DNA of 33,134 nt from Planctomycetota bacterium. GTDB taxonomy: Bacteria > Planctomycetota > Planctomycetia > Pirellulales > UBA1268. The stretch is from positions 1-33,134 of the forward strand of contig VGYP01000005.1 of NCBI GenBank assembly GCA_016872955.1, read 5' to 3'. The notes under the pieces were generated by a model. It was not told where the DNA came from, searched no databases, and saw only the letters and a program-made list of their open reading frames with translations. Shown one piece after another: positions 29,501-33,134 of the stretch (positions are counted from its first letter, which is position 1; every line of letters starts with the position of its first letter). The translations under genes were made by a program, and so were the position numbers.

Positions 29501-31239
29501 CCGGCCACCCGCTCGGCCTCCTCGAAGGCACGGGTCGGCGGGTCGGCGCCGATCACCGCCTCGCCGTTGAGCACGGTGGGATATTCCTGGGGCTGGGAAT
29601 AGCCGACCCGGATCCCCTCCTCGACGAGCGCGTTGTACTTGTCGGTGAGTTGCCGGATCTTGTCCTCGCGGCGCTGGAGTTCACCGACGAGCCGCATCCT
29701 CTCGCGACCGATGGCGGCGCGGCGATCGGAGGCCAGATCGCGGCCCTCCTTCTCCCGCAGGCGAACGTCCGCCTCGCGAATCCTCATCTCGATCTGCGCG
29801 AGCAGCCGCTCTCGCGGGCCGGCATCCAGCGCGTCGGAAGCACGGACCTCCTCCTGCAGCCCCTTGAGATTGTCGCGGGCCTGCCGTGGATCGGAGGTGA
29901 GCAGTTGCCGGGCCTCGCGGATCCGCACCGCGGCGTCCTGTTCCATGGCGGTGCCCTGCACCCGGCGGGCACGGTCGATGTCCGCGAGGTCGTCGGCGGC
30001 CTCCTCCTCGAGCATGCCGCTGGGAGCCGGGAGCGGCTCATCGTCGGCGATCCGACGCTGCGCCACCTCGCGGACGATGCCTGCCTCCTGGTTGTCCGGA
30101 TCCCGCCGCAGGGCGGCATCCGCGAGCCTGGCTGCCGATGCGTGGGAACCGGCGGCCTCGGCCTGGGCGGAGAGGGAGGCCAGCGACGCTGCTTCTCCCC
30201 GCACGAGGTCACGGACGGCCGCCAGACCCTCGCGGCCGATGACCGGCAGGAACAATCCGTCGCTGCTGCGGGCGTTGCGGGCGAGTTCCGACAGATAGGC
30301 GTTTTCTGCCACCGGCTGGGCGGCGGGCACGTCGACCGTGACCGGCGTCTTCTCGCCCAGCGAGATTTCGAGCCGGGCGCCCTTGACGGGCCCCTCGATC
30401 AGCACGACCGAGTCGCGGTCGGCCCGCAGCGGTGGCAACCGCGAGGGCAGCATGCGAGGCGGCTTGTCCACGGCCTCGCTCACGAGCGTCGTCTCGCCCG
30501 GCCACGCCACGCGTTGCACGGCCAACGAACCTACACGGCCGCCCGCCGCCTTGGCATCGTCCTCGTCGGTGGGGATCACGAGCATGCCGCCGGTGTTCGA
30601 GGCCAGCGCGGCGAGACACTGCCAGTTGACGGCCGGGCCGATGCCAAGGCTGGAGACGGAAATCCGGTTGGATCGGAGGAGGTCGATCGCTCGGGCAAAA
30701 TCCTCGGGATCCACACCGTTCACGGCGGGCCCGTCCCCGATGTAAACGATCGACCGCGGGCCGGGTCCTTCGAAGCGGGCCGCCGCTTCCTCGAGCACCG
30801 CCACGAGGTCTGTCGAGCCCAGCGGGGTGCGGGCATCGAGGCCGCGGGTGCCGGCTGCCAGAGCCTCGTCGTTCGGGGCGTGAAAACCCTCGGTCAACGG
30901 TGTAGACCCGACGTCCACGGCTGTGATGGCGATCCGGTCATCGGGACGGGCTTTCTCGCGCAGTCCGGCCAGGGCGTCGAGGCTCCTCTGACGGTGGCGT
31001 CCGATCTGGCTGGCCGACGTGTCGACGAGCACCACGATCTGCGTCGGTCCGGCCGCTGCCGCTGCCTTGGCGCGGAGGCCTACCGCCGTCACCTGCGGGT
31101 CGCCGTTCAACGATGGTGCCGATTCCGCGAAACTGACGGCCACGGGTTCAGCGCGAGTTGGAGTGCCCAGGCCCACGTCCAGGATGGCCGCGAGGCATGC
31201 CAGTAGCAGAACCAGCGGCAGGGGCAGATCGGAACGCAT
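26596..31239 (-). CDS. Giant multidomain VWA / secretin-N-domain / CFI-box-like mosaic protein
   Basis: About 1547 aa from the ATG at 31239 (signal peptide MRSDLPLPLVLLLACLAAILDVGLGTPTRAEP). VWA MIDAS (VVLVDTSAS...GSTDL), coiled coil, STN/N0-like segment, Gly/Met linker, FCWVAREVYG module, TPR-like helices, beta-sandwich, secretin-like fragment, Gly-rich repeat, second FCWVARAVYG module. Confidence 0.85.
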   Translation of the reverse strand: MRSDLPLPLVLLLACLAAILDVGLGTPTRAEPVAVSFAESAPSLNGDPQVTAVGLRAKAAAAAGPTQIVVLVDTSASQIGRHRQRSLDALAGLREKARPDDRIAITAVDVGSTPLTEGFHAPNDEALAAGTRGLDARTPLGSTDLVAVLEEAAARFEGPGPRSIVYIGDGPAVNGVDPEDFARAIDLLRSNRISVSSLGIGPAVNWQCLAALASNTGGMLVIPTDEDDAKAAGGRVGSLAVQRVAWPGETTLVSEAVDKPPRMLPSRLPPLRADRDSVVLIEGPVKGARLEISLGEKTPVTVDVPAAQPVAENAYLSELARNARSSDGLFLPVIGREGLAAVRDLVRGEAASLASLSAQAEAAGSHASAARLADAALRRDPDNQEAGIVREVAQRRIADDEPLPAPSGMLEEEAADDLADIDRARRVQGTAMEQDAAVRIREARQLLTSDPRQARDNLKGLQEEVRASDALDAGPRERLLAQIEMRIREADVRLREKEGRDLASDRRAAIGRERMRLVGELQRREDKIRQLTDKYNALVEEGIRVGYSQPQEYPTVLNGEAVIGADPPTRAFEEAERVAGEEIAREAPSLYANSPIAMTARVVGRTAPLVAQILDYDAHNWRTRRDHQRGFMDALQQVDEASIAFPDDPPIIYPTAERWQTITKMRQKYKSVDLTQPGSKEREIYEAIEKPVSGWEFNESPLRDVERAIEDRFDIPVEIDARALEDLGLDIDTPVTQNTISGISLRSAMKRLLAPIDLAYIVKDEVLLITTKEKAQENLVVKVYPVADLVLPIDPSQGLNPFQMGGGLGGAQSINSGMNMGGGMGGAVGGMGMGGMQGGAFCWVAREVYGVHDPRWLAFRDWITTSAPAWLHDLYGRHGEAFAAWLHDRPAPKAVVRVAMDAVLASRPMPLAGGLFQVSSARGRTESKPRSRVITTAASIEATKPVAATRLGLPSEVLDAKDLRAAVIAYLTPTGKAAASESGEDAADRMGRLRVSAAELGRDGEFARAAELISGAIASGNAESWMYESLAIAMEAAGRPQADVERALLSAIDFASSSTELLQLANYLARSGFDAQAIRVCRRIARNDPTNREAYALAMTVAARTDDIGALRWACPGVLAYDWPAGQQEVATRAARLAKATIERLRSDGRADDAAAFRAAVDRALIRDVVIDISWTGDADVDIAVQEPVGTVCEIASPRSSSGGTLLADGDAGGDGTTHRERYVATEAFPGEYRILLRRSWGKVAADTVTAEMTINRGTDREQTLRRQVRLGADEHLLTVNLPEGRRREPLLDAQVAQDVAAQRAISRAVLAQQLAAITDPTTAAAMSASRGGQVGPPIPGLPFFGRGAVGYQPQITTLPEGANLYARAVVSADRRYVRVTSVPLFSIVGQVTQFNFSGGGTAGGTSGTTVGTAAGVAAGGGGFGAGGGQIGGGGAGGGQIGGGGFGAGGGQIGGGGFGAGGGQIGGGGAGGGGFCWVARAVYGEHDPRWLVFRAWLAQDAPTWLLHAYATHGEAFAGWILDKPAVKSALRLLMDRAIADRLAADGP
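26820..26990 (-). repeat. Gly-rich tandem repeat (36/36/30-bp periods)
   Basis: gatctgg core recurs at 26845, 26881, 26917 and 26947; encodes (GGGQIGGGGFGA/GGGQIGGGGA)n on the minus strand. Confidence 0.9.
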
Positions 31240-31284
31240 CGGGGGGAACTCCGGGGGCGAGCGACACGCAGCCAGACCACCACA

Positions 31285-31314
31285 AGCATATTTAGGGGCT
31301 CCCAAACCCGCCAA
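31285..31314 (-). promoter_or_regulatory. Putative promoter for the giant gene-ispD-tyrS unit
   Basis: Minus strand TTGGCG (31309-31314), 18-nt spacer, TATGCT (31285-31290), about 45 nt upstream of the ATG at 31239. Confidence 0.35.
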
Positions 31315-31479
31315 CGTCGATCTGCCGCCTTGTCAGCCATTTTTGAGGTTTGCCCCGGGCCGGCAGGGTGGCGATTCGGGAATTTCAGGATGGAGCGACT
31401 CGCGGATTTTCGGAATAATCGGGCACGTTCCGGAGGGATGGTTGTGACAGCGTCCGGTCGCCCTGCGAGGTCCTGACCC

Positions 31480-32607
31480 GTGAAATCGCCCTTGCGAACG
31501 CCGTGGCGGGATGTGTGGCACGGACTGGCTACCGCCGCCCGTGCGGCGATGCTGGCGGGCCTTTGGTGGCTCGTCCTGGCGACGGGGGGCCAAGCTGCCG
31601 AGCAGGCTTCGGAGCGGTCGTTTTCGCCCGAGGAGCGGACGAATATCGCCGTCTACGAGGCGGGGAACAAAAGCGTCGTCAACATCAACACGAAGGCCAC
31701 GGTGGCGGCGGGCTTCTTTCTCATGGAGGTGCCCTCGGAGGGGGCGGGCTCGGGGATCGTCCTGGATGGGCAAGGTCACGTGCTCACCAACTTCCACGTC
31801 GTGGAAGGGGCCCGTGAAATCCAGGTGATGCTGCATGACGGCTCGGCCCATGAGGCGCGGGTGGTGGGCGTGGATCCGGCCACCGACGTGGCTATCGTGC
31901 GCGTGGATGCCGATCCGGCCTCGCTTCAGCCGGCTGAACTCGGCACGTCGCACGACCTTCGGGTAGGGCAGCGGGTGTTCGCGATCGGCAATCCGTTCGG
32001 TCTCGAACGGACCCTGACCACGGGCATCATCTCGAGCCTCAACCGCTCATTGCCCACGAAGACCGGCCGCACGATCAAGTCGATCATTCAGACCGACGCC
32101 GCGATCAACCCTGGAAACTCCGGCGGACCGTTACTGGATGGCCGCGGGCGGCTGATCGGCATGACGACGGCGATCGCCAGCCGCACGGGACAGAGTTCGG
32201 GCGTCGGCTTCGCGATCCCCGTGGGCACGCTGCAGCGGATCGTGCCGCAGCTCATCGCACGAGGCCGGGTCGTGCGGCCCGACGCCGGGATCGCCCGCGT
32301 CTATCAGTCGGACGCAGGCCTGCTCGTGGCCGCCGTCGCCCCGGACGGCCCGGCCGAACGAGCGGGGGTGCGCGGGTTCCGCGTCGTCCGCGAACGCCGC
32401 CGGCAGGGCCCGTTCACGGTCGAGTTCGAACGCGTGGACCGAGGGGGGGCCGATCTGATCGTCGCGGTCGACGGGCAATCGGTGAAGACAGCCGATGACT
32501 TCCTGGCGACCGTCGAGTCGCGAAACCCCGGCGACAAGGTGCTGATCCGGGTTCGCCGGGAGGGGCACGAACTGGAAATTCCATTGGTTTTAGCGGCTGA
32601 AAACTAG
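31480..32607 (+). CDS. HtrA/DegP-like trypsin-type serine protease with one PDZ domain
   Basis: 375 aa, GTG start; signal/TM N-terminus; catalytic triad motifs TNFHVV, ATDVAIVRVD, NPGNSGGPL; C-terminal PDZ (GLLVAAVAPDGPAERAGV...LIVAVDGQSVKTADDFLATVESRNPGDKVLIRVRREG). Confidence 0.92.
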   Translation: MKSPLRTPWRDVWHGLATAARAAMLAGLWWLVLATGGQAAEQASERSFSPEERTNIAVYEAGNKSVVNINTKATVAAGFFLMEVPSEGAGSGIVLDGQGHVLTNFHVVEGAREIQVMLHDGSAHEARVVGVDPATDVAIVRVDADPASLQPAELGTSHDLRVGQRVFAIGNPFGLERTLTTGIISSLNRSLPTKTGRTIKSIIQTDAAINPGNSGGPLLDGRGRLIGMTTAIASRTGQSSGVGFAIPVGTLQRIVPQLIARGRVVRPDAGIARVYQSDAGLLVAAVAPDGPAERAGVRGFRVVRERRRQGPFTVEFERVDRGGADLIVAVDGQSVKTADDFLATVESRNPGDKVLIRVRREGHELEIPLVLAAEN

Positions 32608-32713
32608 GGTTCACGGTCGGGCTACCGGCTGGCCGAACCAACCATCAGGCGGCACCTTAGAGATGGACTCTCGGCCCGGCGGGCACGGTTCGTGCTCGAA
32701 CGAGGCAAGGGTG

Positions 32714-32741
32714 TTGACCCCCGGCTGGCCGCTGCTAGACT
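32714..32741 (+). promoter_or_regulatory. Putative rRNA promoter
   Basis: TTGACC (32714-32719), 16-nt spacer, TAGACT (32736-32741), about 270 nt upstream of the 16S 5' end. Confidence 0.6.
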
Positions 32742-32754
32742 TAGGGGCTCGAAC

Positions 32755-32774
32755 GATTTGCTCGCGAGCAAATC
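32755..32774. repeat. Perfect 20-bp palindrome in the rRNA leader
   Basis: GATTTGCTCGCGAGCAAATC is its own reverse complement. Confidence 0.9.
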
Positions 32775-33013
32775 AGCCGAAAACGATCCTTGGCAATTTG
32801 GCAGTTCGATCTCTTTTGGTTTCGGCCGGCACGCGATCGTGACCGGCAACCAGGATGGTCGATTCGTTTCCGTTCGTCGGCGTTGCTGGTGGCGGTTCGA
32901 TCGCCCTTCCTGGGAACCATTTCAAGTTCATAGCACAGATGGACCTCTTCAGGGGTTCGGAAACAACGCCACGCCGCGGGGTAACCCGCCGGTGGTGGTG
33001 TCACGATCCAATC

Positions 33014-33134
33014 AATTGAAGGGTTTGATTCTGGCTCAGAGTGAACGTTGGCGGCGTGGATTAGGCATGCAAGTCGAGCGAGAACCGTAGCAATACGGGG
33101 ACAGCGGCGAAAGGGACAGTAATGTGTAGGTACC
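33014..33134 (+). rRNA. 16S ribosomal RNA, 5' part only (runs off window)
   Basis: AATTGAAGGGTTTGATTCTGGCTCAGAGTGAACGTTGGCGGCGTGGATTAGGCATGCAAGTCGAGCGAGAACC matches the canonical 16S 5' end (27F region) with planctomycete-type GGATTAGGCATGCAAGTCGA. The exact 5' end is approximate. Confidence 0.95.

Noticed and set aside
29260-31206. 648-aa plus-strand ORF antisense to the giant gene
   Set aside because: Composition mirrors high-GC codon bias of the minus-strand gene; no recognisable domain; the minus strand has clear VWA and secretin homology.
32806-32820. boxA-like antitermination site (GATCTCTTTTG) in the rRNA leader
   Set aside because: Weak match to the boxA consensus and no boxB/boxC context; not supportable by eye.
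32692-33090. 132-aa ORF over the 16S leader and 16S start
   Set aside because: Overlaps a clear rRNA promoter, leader and 16S 5' end; no protein-like features.

Overview
High-GC bacterial chromosomal segment. The partial 16S rRNA at the right edge and the protein families point to Planctomycetota, probably a Pirellulales-like lineage (inference). About 22 protein genes can be supported. Housekeeping genes: sdhCAB (type B succinate dehydrogenase), an RhlE-type DEAD-box helicase, family 4/5 uracil-DNA glycosylase, glgC, leuS, tsaD, tyrS, ispD, an E1-like ThiF/MoeB enzyme and an HtrA-type protease. Less ordinary genes: a secretin with no visible T2SS neighbours, a PAS-GAF-REC regulator with no kinase domain, a stand-alone acyl-ACP-synthetase-like enzyme coupled to a truncated GH2-like protein, and a secreted LamG/DUF1080-like protein. 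The most interesting locus is a ~1547-aa mosaic protein (26596-31239, minus). It appears to combine a VWA domain, a coiled coil, a secretin N0/STN-like domain, TPR-like helices, a beta-sandwich and an orphan secretin sub-domain. It also carries two copies of a C[WF][VI]A..xYG 'CFI-box'-like module, each preceded by a Gly-rich linker. Part of it is paralogous to the secretin at 1376-4213. It is packed head-to-tail with ispD and tyrS and lies divergent from the HtrA gene. All homology calls come from reading the translated sequences; no database search was run.
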